Notes: a model not told the origin generated them from the letters alone. Counted from the stretch's first letter, positions 26,895-37,421 are shown. The stretch is DNA of 64,000 nucleotides from Pseudolabrys taiwanensis (GCF_003367395.1 NZ_CP031417.1:3534001-3598000); one strand, 5' to 3'. Program-made: numbers and translations.

Positions 26895-27646
26895 GGATCA
26901 AGATTCGTTCTTGCCGTCGCGCCCGGCGATGGCGCCAAGGCCGGCTCAAGCGCCGGCACCAGACGTCGTTTAGCGCGGCGCGCAGGGATGGCGCGGTAGA
27001 CCTGCTTCACAGCTTCGACGAGATGCACGCCGGCGAACGGCGCCGATAAGGTCGCACCGGTGCGTTCCCAGGCCCCTGCCGAACGCAAAAACCACCCGCG
27101 GCCGATCGGCGGCACATACAGCGCTTCGTCCCATCCGGTCGGCGTGAACCAAGTCTCTCGCAAAAGCTGATTGATCTGCGGCCGCGAATAAGGCCGACCG
27201 TGACCGAACGGCGTCGTATCCATTCGCGCCCACAACCCGCGGCGATTTGGCACGACGACCAGGAGCCGCCCACCTGACGCCAGTACGCGCCAGACCTCGC
27301 GCAACAGTGCGGCTGGATCGTTCGTCATTTCCAGCGCGTGCACCAGCAGCACGCGGTCGACCGCGGCGTCGGTCAGCGGCAGTTCGTTCTCGTCGACGAG
27401 AGCCGAGAGCGCGGGCCGCGTCGTCGGCCACTTCAGCACGCCCTGCGCCGCAGGCATGAAGGCGAGACAGCGCTCCGCCTCCTCGCGGAACAGGCCGAGA
27501 TAGGGCGTTGCATAACCGATACCGACAACGCGCTGGCCGGCCGTATCCCGCCACTGCGTGCGGATGGCACGGCTGACGAAACGGCGCGCCACCACACCGA
27601 GGCGCTGACCGTAGAAATTGCGCAGGTCCACGACGTCGATCGACAT
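26885..27646 (-). CDS. Class I SAM-dependent methyltransferase
   Basis: A 253-residue protein starting MSIDVVDLRNFYGQRLG. A SAM-binding strand is seen in RVVGIGYATPYLG, and the later VDRVLLVHALEMTNDPAALL and GGRLLVVVPNRRGLWAR are typical of methyltransferase_11 proteins. The usual glycine-rich motif I is degenerate (GIGYATP). It is divergent from gloB, a common pairing in this group, but the substrate is unknown. The C-terminus is Ala/Pro-rich and ends within a repeat. Confidence 0.85.
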   Translation of the reverse strand: MSIDVVDLRNFYGQRLGVVARRFVSRAIRTQWRDTAGQRVVGIGYATPYLGLFREEAERCLAFMPAAQGVLKWPTTRPALSALVDENELPLTDAAVDRVLLVHALEMTNDPAALLREVWRVLASGGRLLVVVPNRRGLWARMDTTPFGHGRPYSRPQINQLLRETWFTPTGWDEALYVPPIGRGWFLRSAGAWERTGATLSAPFAGVHLVEAVKQVYRAIPARRAKRRLVPALEPALAPSPGATARTNLDPSS

Positions 27647-27767
27647 GGGTTCAAATTATCACGAATCGGGGCGGCAAAATGCTAACCGGCGGGAACGCGC
27701 GGACGTGCATCTGTCTTGATCCGCGTGGTACGGTTGATGCTCTTTGCGACAAGACGAGGACGCTCCC

Positions 27768-28535
27768 ATGCCCGCAGAAACCCGCCTTTTCATGTGCCGG
27801 TCCGACAATTTCGGGGTGCTGCTGCATGATCCCGCGACCGGTGCGACCGCGGCGATCGATGCGCCCGAAGCGGCGCCGATCGAGAAGGCCCTGGCCGAGA
27901 CCGGCTGGAAGCTGACGGACATCCTGGTCACGCACCATCACGCCGACCACACCGACGGCATCGAGGAATTGAAGGCAAAGTATAAGTGCCGCGTGGTCGC
28001 GCCCGCGGGCGAAGCCGCCAAGATCCCGGCGGTCGACGAGACCGTGCGCGAAGGCGACACCGTGAAAGTCGGCTCGCTGTCCGCCAATGTGCTGGAGACG
28101 CCGGGCCATACGCTCGGCCACATCGCCTATTGGTTCCATGGCGACAATCTGGTCTTCGTCGGCGATACCTTGTTCTCCATCGGCTGCGGCCGCGTCATCG
28201 AGGGCACGCCGGCGCAGATGTGGGACTCGCTGAAGAAGCTGCGCGATCTGCCCGACAGCACCGCGATCTATTGCGGCCACGAATACACGCTGTCGAACAT
28301 CCAATTCGCGCGCACTATCGAGCCCAACAACAGAGATTTGGCAGCCCGCGAAGCGCAGGCCAAGCAGCAGGTCGATGCCGGCAAGCCGACGATCCCGACC
28401 ACCATCGGCGACGAGAAGCGCGAGAATTGCTTTCTGCGCGCCGACATCGCGGAGGTCGCATCGGGCATTGGAATGGCAGGCAAAGCGCCGGTCGACGTGT
28501 TCACTGAGATCCGCGCAAGAAAGAATAAGTTTTGA
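27768..28535 (+). CDS. gloB: Hydroxyacylglutathione hydrolase (glyoxalase II)
   Basis: A 255-residue metallo-beta-lactamase-fold enzyme that releases D-lactate and glutathione from S-lactoylglutathione in methylglyoxal detoxification. The metal motif is THHHADH (55-61), with further ligands in TPGHTLGHI, FVGDTLFSIGCGR and YCGHEYT. The C-terminal substrate domain has ENCFLRAD. ATG 27768 has GAGGA seven bases upstream; the frame also opens at 27744. Confidence 0.95.
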   Translation: MPAETRLFMCRSDNFGVLLHDPATGATAAIDAPEAAPIEKALAETGWKLTDILVTHHHADHTDGIEELKAKYKCRVVAPAGEAAKIPAVDETVREGDTVKVGSLSANVLETPGHTLGHIAYWFHGDNLVFVGDTLFSIGCGRVIEGTPAQMWDSLKKLRDLPDSTAIYCGHEYTLSNIQFARTIEPNNRDLAAREAQAKQQVDAGKPTIPTTIGDEKRENCFLRADIAEVASGIGMAGKAPVDVFTEIRARKNKF

Positions 28536-28541
28536 TCTCTG

Positions 28542-28648
28542 ACATTCCGGGACGCGGCCTTTAAGCCGCGAGCCCGGAATCCATAATCCGAAGCGCTGCG
28601 GCGTATGGATTCCGGGCCCGCTCGCTTCACTCGCGTCCCGGAATGACG
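28542..28648. repeat. Palindromic intergenic repeat (ATTCCGGG...CCCGGAATGAC type)
   Basis: The outer arms ATTCCGGGACGCG and CGCGTCCCGGAAT are inverted copies. Inner arms AGCCCGGAATCCATA and TATGGATTCCGGGC are also inverted, and GCGCTGCGGC lies at the centre. It fills the gap between gloB and the cupin gene. Its final ATGAC gives a spurious in-frame ATG at 28643 upstream of the cupin start. Confidence 0.8.
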
Positions 28649-28666
28649 ACAACGCGATATCCGCAC

Positions 28667-29101
28667 ATGTCCAAACCCTACCCCACCGCCGCGGAGATGA
28701 TCCGCAAGCTCGACCTCAAACCGCATCCGGAAGGCGGCCATTATCGCGAGACCTTCCGCGATACGCACCAGATCAACGGTCGCGCGGCGTCGACCGCGAT
28801 CCTGTTTCTGCTTGCGCGCGGCGAGCGCTCGCATTGGCATCGCATCGACGCGGTGGAGATCTGGCATTATTACGCCGGCGCGCCGCTCAGGCTGTCGGTG
28901 GTCGATGGCGTCAAAGAAGCAATTCTGCAACTCGGCCCCGACGTGCATAACGACGAAGTGCCGCAGGTGACGGTACCGGCGCGTGCCTGGCAGGCGGCGG
29001 AGAGTCTGGGCGATTGGACCCTGGTCGGTTGCACGGTAGCGCCGGGCTTCGATTTCGGCGCTTTCGAACTGGCGCCGAAAGACTGGACGCCGCGCCGCTA
29101 A
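28667..29101 (+). CDS. Cupin superfamily protein (DUF985)
   Basis: A 144-residue single-domain cupin. HPEGGHYRETFR (~19-30), STAILFLLARGERSHWHRID and EIWHYYAGAPL carry the typical DUF985 residues, including metal-site-like histidines. Members are small beta-barrel proteins of mostly unknown function. ATG 28667 matches the family start (TAAEMIRKLDLKPHPEGG); an ATG eight codons upstream lies in a repeat. Its stop overlaps the convergent EamA gene by four bases. Confidence 0.9.
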   Translation: MSKPYPTAAEMIRKLDLKPHPEGGHYRETFRDTHQINGRAASTAILFLLARGERSHWHRIDAVEIWHYYAGAPLRLSVVDGVKEAILQLGPDVHNDEVPQVTVPARAWQAAESLGDWTLVGCTVAPGFDFGAFELAPKDWTPRR

Positions 29102-29967
29102 GCCGGCTTCCTGCGCAGCATGTCTTGCGACGCCCACAGGCCGCCGACGGCAATGAGAATAGCGGCGAGCCCCAGCGTGGTGCTGGCTTCGGCATAGCCG
29201 GCGAGCACCAGGAAGACCGTCGACAGAATCGGCGCCGCGTAGGACGTAACGCCGAGGAGGCGAATGTCGCCGCGCTTCACGCCGACGTCCCAAGCGTAGA
29301 ATGCGATACCGACCGGCCCGACGCCGAGCGCGAGCACGGCCATCCATTGCGTCCCATTCTCCGGCCACACCGTGGTTTCGAGCGCGAGATGGCACAGCGC
29401 CGCGAGGCAGGCGGTGGCCAGACAGAAACCGGCGACGGCGGCCGTCGGCGTCGCGGCGAAGCGGCGCGACAACACCGAATAGCCCGACCAGACGAAGGCG
29501 GCGCAGAAAGCCGCACTGTAGCCCGGCAGGTAAGCGAGCGCCGGTGCGAGGCCCTTACCGAGGAATAGGATCACCGTACCGGCAAGGCCGAGCAGCGCGC
29601 CGATCACCGAATGCAGATGCAGCCGCTCGCCCGGCAGCAGCCCCGAGAACAGCACGATCAACAGCGGCCAGAAATAATTCAAAAGTCCCGCCTCGGCGGG
29701 CGGCGCCAGCCGGAGCGCGATGAAGTAAAGCGCGTGATAGCCGAACAGCCCGCCGACGCCGAGCGCCCACACCACCGGCCGCTGCCGCAGCGCCCTCCAC
29801 GCGCCCGTGCGCGCGACCCAGGCCGCACCGATGGCGCCGCCGACCGCAAAGGTCATCGCCGCGAGCTGGAACGGCGGCACGCGGCCGGACGCGACCGTCA
29901 GCACGGCCAGCAGCGACCACATCAGAATGGCGGAAAAGCCGATGATGGTGGCGCGAGCGGAGGACAT
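29098..29967 (-). CDS. EamA/DMT-type exporter, YddG-like
   Basis: A 289-residue inner-membrane protein with ten hydrophobic helices in two EamA repeats. GFSAILMWSLLAVLTV at the start and FYAWDVGVKRGDIRLLG near the end resemble YddG, an exporter of aromatic amino acids. Substrate assignment is by resemblance only. It lies alone between a convergent cupin gene and phaB. Confidence 0.85.
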   Translation of the reverse strand: MSSARATIIGFSAILMWSLLAVLTVASGRVPPFQLAAMTFAVGGAIGAAWVARTGAWRALRQRPVVWALGVGGLFGYHALYFIALRLAPPAEAGLLNYFWPLLIVLFSGLLPGERLHLHSVIGALLGLAGTVILFLGKGLAPALAYLPGYSAAFCAAFVWSGYSVLSRRFAATPTAAVAGFCLATACLAALCHLALETTVWPENGTQWMAVLALGVGPVGIAFYAWDVGVKRGDIRLLGVTSYAAPILSTVFLVLAGYAEASTTLGLAAILIAVGGLWASQDMLRRKPA

Positions 29968-30052
29968 CCGAAAAGCCCAAACGGGGCCCTTCGCTTACGC
30001 GAACCGCACGCATGCGACAATGCGGCCCTTCGCACCGGCCGCCGTGCCGACC

Positions 30053-30778
30053 CTAGGCGATATATTGCCCGCCGTTGGCGGTGAGCGTCGAACCGGTGAT
30101 GAAGCTGGCGTCATCCGCAGCCAGGAACACGACGACGCGCGCGATCTCTTCGGGCTCACCCAACCGACCGACCGGGATCAGCGGCAGCACCGACTTCTCC
30201 AGGACGTCCTTCGGCACGGCCTGCACCATCTCGGTATTGATGTAGCCGGGGCAGATTGCATTCACAGTGATACCGGCGCGGGCGCCTTCCTGGGCCAAAG
30301 CCTTGGTGAAACCGAGATCGCCCGCCTTCGACGCCGAATAGTTCACCTGACCCATCTGGCCCTTCTGGCCGTTGATGGAGGAGATGTTGATCACGCGGCC
30401 GAACTTGCGCGTGCGCATCCCTTCCCACACCGGCCGCGTCATGTTGAACAGCGAGCCGAGATTGGTGTTGATCACCTGCTGCCACTGCTCCAGCGTCATG
30501 CGATGGAACATGGCGTCGCGGGTGATGCCGGCGTTGTTGACCAACACCTCGACCGGGCCCAGCTCCGCTTCCACCTTTTTGATGCCATCGCAGCAGGCCT
30601 CGAAGGACGACACGTCCCACTTGAAGACGGGGACGCCGCTCTCCGCTTTGAATTTCTGCGCCGCCTCGTCGTTGCCGGCGTAATTGGCAGCCACCTTGTA
30701 ACCGGCCGCTTTGAGCGCCTTGCAAATGGACGCCCCGATACCCCGCGTCCCGCCTGTGACCAATGCAACGCGCGCCAT
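30053..30778 (-). CDS. phaB: Acetoacetyl-CoA reductase
   Basis: A 241-residue short-chain dehydrogenase that makes (R)-3-hydroxybutyryl-CoA for polyhydroxybutyrate. The NADPH motif is TGGTRGIG (8-15), then NNAG (81-84), with catalytic Ser134, Tyr147 and Lys151 (NYSASKAG). GQKGQMGQVNYSASKAG and PGYINTEMV match PhaB closely. It lies 244 bp downstream of phaA on the same strand, with a repeat stem between them. phaC is not in the window. Confidence 0.95.
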   Translation of the reverse strand: MARVALVTGGTRGIGASICKALKAAGYKVAANYAGNDEAAQKFKAESGVPVFKWDVSSFEACCDGIKKVEAELGPVEVLVNNAGITRDAMFHRMTLEQWQQVINTNLGSLFNMTRPVWEGMRTRKFGRVINISSINGQKGQMGQVNYSASKAGDLGFTKALAQEGARAGITVNAICPGYINTEMVQAVPKDVLEKSVLPLIPVGRLGEPEEIARVVVFLAADDASFITGSTLTANGGQYIA

Positions 30779-30858
30779 GACCTGATTCCCCTCTCAGGAT
30801 GTCATCCGCCCAGCCTTGTGCCGAGCTGTCCCACATCGCGAACAGCTTAAAGACGTAC

Positions 30859-30881
30859 ATGCCCGGCACAAGGCCGGGCAT
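30859..30881. repeat. Short palindrome ATGCCCGGC/GCCGGGCAT between phaA and phaB
   Basis: A perfect 9-bp stem with a five-base loop (ACAAG), identical in stem to those at 7740-7762 and 23426-23448. Within the phaA-phaB spacer it could slow transcription or protect the upstream mRNA end. The rest of the spacer shows no gene. Confidence 0.7.
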
Positions 30882-31022
30882 GATTAAGATCAATAGACGC
30901 TCAGAGGTGTTGCGTCCGTGTGACTTTTCGGCGCTCACACGGCGCCCGAGACGCATCGTCCCCGGCTGGGCATTCACGTTCCGTTACGGCCCGACGCACC
31001 TGCCTTGGCGTGTGGTCGTTCG

Positions 31023-32198
<1,176 letters not shown>

Positions 32199-32448
32199 CC
32201 GAAACTCCTCATGCGGTCGGTTGCGGGGCGAAACGGCCTGTTTGGCGGTGCAAAAACTTCAGACCCGGCAGAGACCCCGGTCAACAACGGCAATCCCGGC
32301 TGACCCTTCAGAATTGGCGCTTTTCGGGCCCCCGCGCAAGTGATGCCGCGGCGCGGAAATCTATCTTCCGCGACGCCACAAAAAGGCTAGCCCTGCCAAT
32401 GGGAAGCTGGTTATGCTGACGGTCTGGGCAGGGGAACGTGTGATCCAC

Positions 32449-33024
32449 ATGGCAGACGAAAAAGAGCCGGTCACAATCAAGAAATACGCGAACCGGCGGC
32501 TCTACAATACCGGTACCAGCACCTACGTCACGCTCGAGGACCTCGCCTCGATGGTCAAGGCCGGCGAGGACTTCATCGTTTACGACGCCAAGTCTGGCGA
32601 GGACATCACCCGGACGGTCCTGGCGCAGATCATTTTCGAACAAGAGAACAAGGAAGGGCAGAGCCTGCTGCCGATTACTTTCTTGCGGCAGCTCATCCGC
32701 TTCTACGGCGACAGCATGCAGATGCTGGTGCCGCGCTTCCTTGAGCAGTCCATGCAGTCGCTGACGCAGGAACAAGGCAAGTTCCGCGAACAGATGACCC
32801 ACGCTTTCGGCGGCTTCGGTCCGCTCGAAGATCAGGTGCGTCGGAACATGGAGATGTTCGAGAAGACCTTCGCCATGTTCGCGCCCTTCGCCCGTGGCCA
32901 GCGGGCTACGCCGACAGCAACGACGGAAAAGCCGGCTGCGTCATCGACGAACGAGATGGACGACTTGAAGCGCCAACTGGACGAGATGCAGAAGCGCCTC
33001 GATAAGCTCGGCGGCAAGGAATAA
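32449..33024 (+). CDS. phaR: Polyhydroxyalkanoate synthesis repressor PhaR
   Basis: A 191-residue regulator. The N-terminal DNA-binding domain is IKKYANRRLYNTGTSTYVTL (~9-28 onward), followed by the PHB accumulation domain (LPITFLRQLIRFYGDSMQML) and a C-terminal coiled coil (MDDLKRQLDEMQKRLDKL). PhaR senses PHB granules and represses phasin and pha genes. Starts at ATG 32449 or GTG 32440 are both possible; the GGGGA at 32431 is rather far from the first and close to the second. Divergent from phaA. Confidence 0.95.
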   Translation: MADEKEPVTIKKYANRRLYNTGTSTYVTLEDLASMVKAGEDFIVYDAKSGEDITRTVLAQIIFEQENKEGQSLLPITFLRQLIRFYGDSMQMLVPRFLEQSMQSLTQEQGKFREQMTHAFGGFGPLEDQVRRNMEMFEKTFAMFAPFARGQRATPTATTEKPAASSTNEMDDLKRQLDEMQKRLDKLGGKE

Positions 33025-33048
33025 GCCGCCGGCGCATACCCTATCTGT

Positions 33049-33160
33049 GTCATCGCCGGGCTTGACCCGGCGATCCATGATGAGTTTCCACACCGGGAGG
33101 CGACAAGCGTTTTGCTTGATGAGCGGCCTCATGGATTGCCGGGGCAAGCCCGGCAATGAC
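33049..33160. repeat. Palindromic intergenic repeat (ATTGCCGGGGCAAGCCCGGCAATGAC type)
   Basis: The left half is GTCATCGCCGGGCTTGACCC with CGGCGAT; the right half has ATTGCCGGG/CCCGGCAAT and ends ATGAC. The inner CATGGATT/ATCCATGA segments are also inverted. It lies between convergent phaR and the GGDEF/EAL gene. Confidence 0.8.
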
Positions 33161-33187
33161 GGTGGAGAGGCTATGCCCTAACGGGAC

Positions 33188-34885
33188 TTACCCGCACGCG
33201 GTATTCGCGCTCGTACGCACCCACGGCCGATCGATGTTCGCCAAACCGATCAGCGCACCCTGCAGATAGTCGCAGCCGAAGCCGGCGAGCACCGCCGCGG
33301 CCTGCTCGTCCTGCACCCACTCCGCCACGGTCTTGAGGCCGAGCCGGCGCGTCAGATCGATCAGCGTGTGCACAAACGCACGATCGTCCGCCGACTTCAC
33401 GATGTTCTGCACGAAGGCGCCGTCGATCTTGACGATGTCGACGCCGAGCTTGCGCAGATTGCGAAATGACGTGTGCCCGGCCCCGAAATCGTCGATGGCG
33501 ATACGGCAGCCGAGATCCTTCACGCGCGTGACGAAGCCGCGCGCGTCGTCGATGTCCTGGATCGCGGCCGTCTCGGTGATCTCGATGATCAGCCGCTCCG
33601 CCACGCCGCTGTTGGTGCGGAGGAGGCCGGCCAGACACGTCCACCAATCGGGATCGACCGTCGAGGCCGGCGAGACGTTGACGCTGGCCTTCAGCACCGG
33701 TTCGCTCGCGAGTTCCGCCACGACCAGTTCGAGCACGCGATAGTCGACCATACGGACGAGGCCGACCTGCTCGGCGATCGGGATGATCTCGTTCGCGTGT
33801 GCGATGGCGCCATCGGGCCGATAAACCCGCATCAGGCACTCGTAGAAGGCAACTTCCCGGCCCGCTGTCTCGACCACCGGCTCAAATGCCAGCGCGATGC
33901 GGCGGTCGTTGAGCGCCGAGACGATCTCGTCGGTTGCCCGCACGCTCTCGCGGCGCATGGCATCGCGCTCGATATTAGGCCTGTAGGCTGCGAACGAACC
34001 GTAGCGCTTGGTGCGCGCCCCATGCAGCGCATCGAGCGCACGGCTGACGACCTCCGCGACGCTGCGCGCGTGGCGCGGCGCCGTCACGCCACCGATGGTC
34101 ACCGTCACCGCGACGGGGCCGGCCGCCGTGACGATCGGCTCGTCGCGCACGCCGGCGAGCAGCCGCTCAGCCGCGACGGCCAATTCATCCGGTGTACAAC
34201 GCGTGAGGACCGCGCCGAACTTGTTACCCGAGAAGCGGCCGAGATGATCCTTGCCGCGCAGCCGCGCGCGAATGCGCTTGGCGACCTGCGCGATCACCTC
34301 TTCGGTGACATCGAAGCCATAGGCCTCGTTCAGACGGCCGAGATGATCGATCGAGATCAGCAGAAAACCGCACGACTCGCGGAAGCGCACGACCTCCTCG
34401 ACCGTGGCCGCCAAGACTTCGTTGAGGTACGGCCGGTTCAATTCGCCGGTGAGCGGATCGAATTTGGCGAGCTGGGTCAGCCGGCGCTCGGCTTCGTGCC
34501 GCTCGTCGATGCGGCGAATGAGCCCATGCGCGTGATGCGGCCGGCCGTCGGGGCCGGCGAACCAGCGGCCCGTGTCCTCGACCCAAATGGCCTCGTCGCC
34601 GCACTTGAAGGCGTATTGCACCTGATAGGCGACGCCCTCGCCGCCGTCGCGCTGGCTCGACCGCGCGATGGCGTCGACGCGGCTTTGACCACCTTCGACC
34701 GCGACCCGGCGCGCATAAGCAGCACCGGATACGATTTCGGCCGCATCGACGCCAAGCAACGCCGCGGCATTGCCCGTCCAGCTCAGCACATCGGTGTCGA
34801 GTTGCCAGTGATAGGCGGCGTCGCCGATCGACCGGAGAATCTCGGCGGCATCGGGACCGCTGGCCGGCAGTTCGAAACGGGTCAC
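33188..34885 (-). CDS. PAS-GGDEF-EAL protein with degenerate GGDEF
   Basis: A 565-residue cytosolic protein. A PAS-like region fills about 10-135, a GGDEF domain about 140-300 and an EAL domain about 310-555. The cyclase signature reads SGNKF instead of GGDEF, so the cyclase is predicted inactive. In the EAL domain the first motif is ECL, but its Glu and the other metal and catalytic residues remain (SVNVSP, IIEITETA, IDDFGAGHTSF, IVKIDGAFV, AEWVQ). A c-di-GMP phosphodiesterase is therefore likely. No membrane segment is seen. Confidence 0.92.
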   Translation of the reverse strand: MTRFELPASGPDAAEILRSIGDAAYHWQLDTDVLSWTGNAAALLGVDAAEIVSGAAYARRVAVEGGQSRVDAIARSSQRDGGEGVAYQVQYAFKCGDEAIWVEDTGRWFAGPDGRPHHAHGLIRRIDERHEAERRLTQLAKFDPLTGELNRPYLNEVLAATVEEVVRFRESCGFLLISIDHLGRLNEAYGFDVTEEVIAQVAKRIRARLRGKDHLGRFSGNKFGAVLTRCTPDELAVAAERLLAGVRDEPIVTAAGPVAVTVTIGGVTAPRHARSVAEVVSRALDALHGARTKRYGSFAAYRPNIERDAMRRESVRATDEIVSALNDRRIALAFEPVVETAGREVAFYECLMRVYRPDGAIAHANEIIPIAEQVGLVRMVDYRVLELVVAELASEPVLKASVNVSPASTVDPDWWTCLAGLLRTNSGVAERLIIEITETAAIQDIDDARGFVTRVKDLGCRIAIDDFGAGHTSFRNLRKLGVDIVKIDGAFVQNIVKSADDRAFVHTLIDLTRRLGLKTVAEWVQDEQAAAVLAGFGCDYLQGALIGLANIDRPWVRTSANTACG

Positions 34886-35060
34886 GACCGCCCCTTTTTG
34901 GAACGTTAGGCCGAAGCCCGACGTTGCTCCTCGTACAAGATTCGGCGGCCAATCTAGGAAGAAACTTTAAACAATCAGGAAAACGCGAAGAAAGCTCTGA
35001 ATTGTCTAACGTTTCACTGGCGGCACGGCGATTGCGAGGTCAAAGCTAAAGGGGCTGATC

Positions 35061-35369
35061 ATGTCCCGTTTCGACACAGGCAGACTCATGCGGATCAATG
35101 CCATAGGCGCAACCTTCGGCCACAGCGACGACAAATCGTCGAAGCAGGCGCCCGCGCCGGCCGATGCGCCGAAGGCCGCGAGCCGTGCGCTTGTTCTGAC
35201 GGAGCCGGCGCCCACGGCGCAGGATCGGCCAATGGCCTACCGCGACGCGCCCTTCCTCGCCCAGCTGATCGCCACCAAGGCGCAGGTGCCGCAGACCCGC
35301 GGCCGCCGCCGCGCGGAGCCGGCGGAAGCGCTGGCGGCCTATCGGGCCGTGGCGAAGCTTGTCGCCTGA
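35061..35369 (+). CDS. Small hypothetical protein
   Basis: A 102-residue protein that I do not recognise. The start is supported by AAAGGGG six bases before the ATG. Sequence: a short N-terminus (MSRFDTGRLMRINAIGATFG), an Ala/Pro-rich disordered middle, then YRDAPFLAQLIATKAQVPQT and RRRAEPAEALAAYRAVAKLV, which should form two helices. Gene length, ribosome binding site and codon use look real. It is divergent from the GGDEF/EAL gene. Confidence 0.7.
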   Translation: MSRFDTGRLMRINAIGATFGHSDDKSSKQAPAPADAPKAASRALVLTEPAPTAQDRPMAYRDAPFLAQLIATKAQVPQTRGRRRAEPAEALAAYRAVAKLVA

Positions 35370-35402
35370 GCAGCCCCGCTGAACGCGACCGCAGTTCGTC
35401 CG

Positions 35403-37226
35403 CTAAGGGTGAGAGGTTGCGACCAGCGCACTCGTCTGCACCAGCCGGTCGGTGCGCCGCCGAAGCTTTTCAAACGCGGCCAGCGCGCCGCCGCCAAGAA
35501 CGCGGCCGGCACGCAGATTGGCCTGCAGAGGATCGGCGTAGTGCCCGTTGACGCGAAGCTCGTAGTAGAGGTGAGGTCCGGTCGATAAGCCGGTCGAGCC
35601 GACATAGGCGATAGTCTGTCCGCGATGAATACGGGCTCCGATCTTGAGCCCTTGCGGAACGCCGGAGATATGGGCGTAGGTCGTCTCGTAGCCGAAATCG
35701 TGCCGCACGCGGACGTACTTACCGTAGCCCGGCTCCTCGCCAATATATTCCATCACACCATCACCGGCGGCCAATATGGGCGCGCCGTACGGCGCCGCAT
35801 AGTCGACGCCGTCGTGGAAGCGGCGGTCACGCAAGATCGGATGCACGCGCCAGCCGAAGCCATCGCCGAGGCGACCACTCGCAACCGGCTTCTTCATCAA
35901 CATGCCGGTCACGGATCGCCCGTTGGAATCGTAGTAATCGGTGTCACCGTCGTCCGGCGAGGTGAAGCGATAATAACGATGGGTGGACCCGTTGTGGGTG
36001 AGGGCGGCAAAGGCCAGCACAGGCCTGCCATCGGCGCCAGAGCTGTAGAGCATCTCCGCGGTATCGTCACGCGCGATCGCCACTCCATGTTCGACGTCCT
36101 GCGCGCATAGCCGCATGACTTCGTTGACGAGAGAGGGCTCCAGCCGATTGTCGCGCGCCAGCCGGTCGAAGCTTTGGTCTAACTTCAAGGAGTCTCCGGC
36201 ATCAAGCGCCGGCCTTAGCATTGCGCCGGCCCATGCAAGGTCTGAGTTACCGCTTGGCGTGGCAACAGGCCGCGGTTGGACTTTGACGTAAGTGCCGTCA
36301 TCGGCGAGCACCGCCACGCGCAAGGGCTTTCCATCGCGCGTCAATTCGACCTGCCTTGGACGCACCTCTCCGTCGACGTCCTCTTCCATCACGGTGATCA
36401 CTTCACCACCGGCGAAGCTGGCCCGGCCGAACCAGGATGGCGTCAGCACGGCCGCTATGGCTTGAGCATCGTGTGCCGTCACCCCTATTGCCGAGAGCAT
36501 GCTCTCCAAGGTGTTGCCGCGACGCGCGACAATGACGTGGCGCTCGCCACTCACGGTCTCTTTTGATTTGCCGACCACCGACAAATTGATCGGCACTCCC
36601 GGTAACGCAGCAGGCGCAACCACGGCATCCTCATCGGCATAGGCGCTGACATGCGGGTGCCGTACAGACCGCGAGGCGCCGAAACGAATCTCGGGCGGCA
36701 GCGACTCGTCTGTTGCGATCGCCGATGCCACGTTTGGATATCTAGCCCCCTGCGCCGGCGCACCCCCGGCGCTCGGAGCCGCATCGTCACGCGGATCCTT
36801 CAGGCCTGACGACGGAGCGACAGCCTGCGCGAGGTGCACCATCACGTAGTTGAAGCGCCGCAGGATATGAACATCATCGGCAAGCTGTTCGATGCGCGAG
36901 CGCACGATCCCACGCTCGGGCGATGCTCCGGCTAAGCGGTCCGCACGCGGCGCGTCATCGCCGTTGACCGTAGGCCGTGCAAACTCGGGCACGAGCGCAA
37001 CCGAAAACCCGGCGCCAAGCCAGGTCCATATTGCACCGAGCATCACGGCGGCCGCACCGGCCAGCAGAAGCAGCGACGCCAACCACTTCATATTCACAGG
37101 ATGGCGTGCGGCATGCGGACCGTTTATGGGGTGGAATTCGGCATCCCCGAAACGCTGCCCATGGCTGAGACCGGGAACGCTGCTATCGCGCGACCGGCGT
37201 GGCTGCCTCCGCCACCAGACCATCAT
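35403..37226 (-). CDS. M23/LytM-like peptidoglycan-associated protein with altered zinc site
   Basis: About 607 residues from ATG 37226; an ATG at 37091 (MKWLASLLLL) is a shorter alternative. One membrane segment lies near residues 47-67, a long periplasmic part follows, and a LytM domain occupies about 475-580. The first zinc motif is intact (HDGVD). The second, HxH in active enzymes, reads PHLYYE, so one zinc-binding His is replaced by Tyr. A LysM-like or SH3-like region (HVIVARRGNTLESMLSAIG) precedes it. It may be an amidase activator or a non-catalytic wall binder. Confidence 0.85.
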   Translation of the reverse strand: MMVWWRRQPRRSRDSSVPGLSHGQRFGDAEFHPINGPHAARHPVNMKWLASLLLLAGAAAVMLGAIWTWLGAGFSVALVPEFARPTVNGDDAPRADRLAGASPERGIVRSRIEQLADDVHILRRFNYVMVHLAQAVAPSSGLKDPRDDAAPSAGGAPAQGARYPNVASAIATDESLPPEIRFGASRSVRHPHVSAYADEDAVVAPAALPGVPINLSVVGKSKETVSGERHVIVARRGNTLESMLSAIGVTAHDAQAIAAVLTPSWFGRASFAGGEVITVMEEDVDGEVRPRQVELTRDGKPLRVAVLADDGTYVKVQPRPVATPSGNSDLAWAGAMLRPALDAGDSLKLDQSFDRLARDNRLEPSLVNEVMRLCAQDVEHGVAIARDDTAEMLYSSGADGRPVLAFAALTHNGSTHRYYRFTSPDDGDTDYYDSNGRSVTGMLMKKPVASGRLGDGFGWRVHPILRDRRFHDGVDYAAPYGAPILAAGDGVMEYIGEEPGYGKYVRVRHDFGYETTYAHISGVPQGLKIGARIHRGQTIAYVGSTGLSTGPHLYYELRVNGHYADPLQANLRAGRVLGGGALAAFEKLRRRTDRLVQTSALVATSHP

Positions 37227-37368
37227 GGAAATTGAACCCGCATCGCTGCGGCATCCGGCACATCGCCCGCGGGCGGCGCGGTTTGGGCAAAACGAAGCGT
37301 GCACGGCAACGGCGACACGTCGCGGCGCGAATCGACACAGATCTCTTGCACGCTTTACACCGCCGCAA
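37183..37368 (-). CDS. Possible small zinc-ribbon protein
   Basis: A 61-residue frame from TTG 37368, with AGGGG five bases upstream, contains CKACKRSVSIRAATCRRC: two CxxC pairs ten residues apart, the spacing and flanking pattern of zinc ribbons. The frame is open further upstream to a TTG at 37443. Its 3' end overlaps the chosen start of the M23-like gene by 44 bases in another frame. The rest of the protein is basic and unremarkable. It could be chance in GC-rich DNA. Confidence 0.35.
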   Translation of the reverse strand: MRRCKACKRSVSIRAATCRRCRARFVLPKPRRPRAMCRMPQRCGFNFHDGLVAEAATPVAR

Positions 37369-37421
37369 CGACGCCCCTGGTTGCCGGCGGCTCCCCGAAT
37401 GAAGGCAGAAGAAGAGATAAC

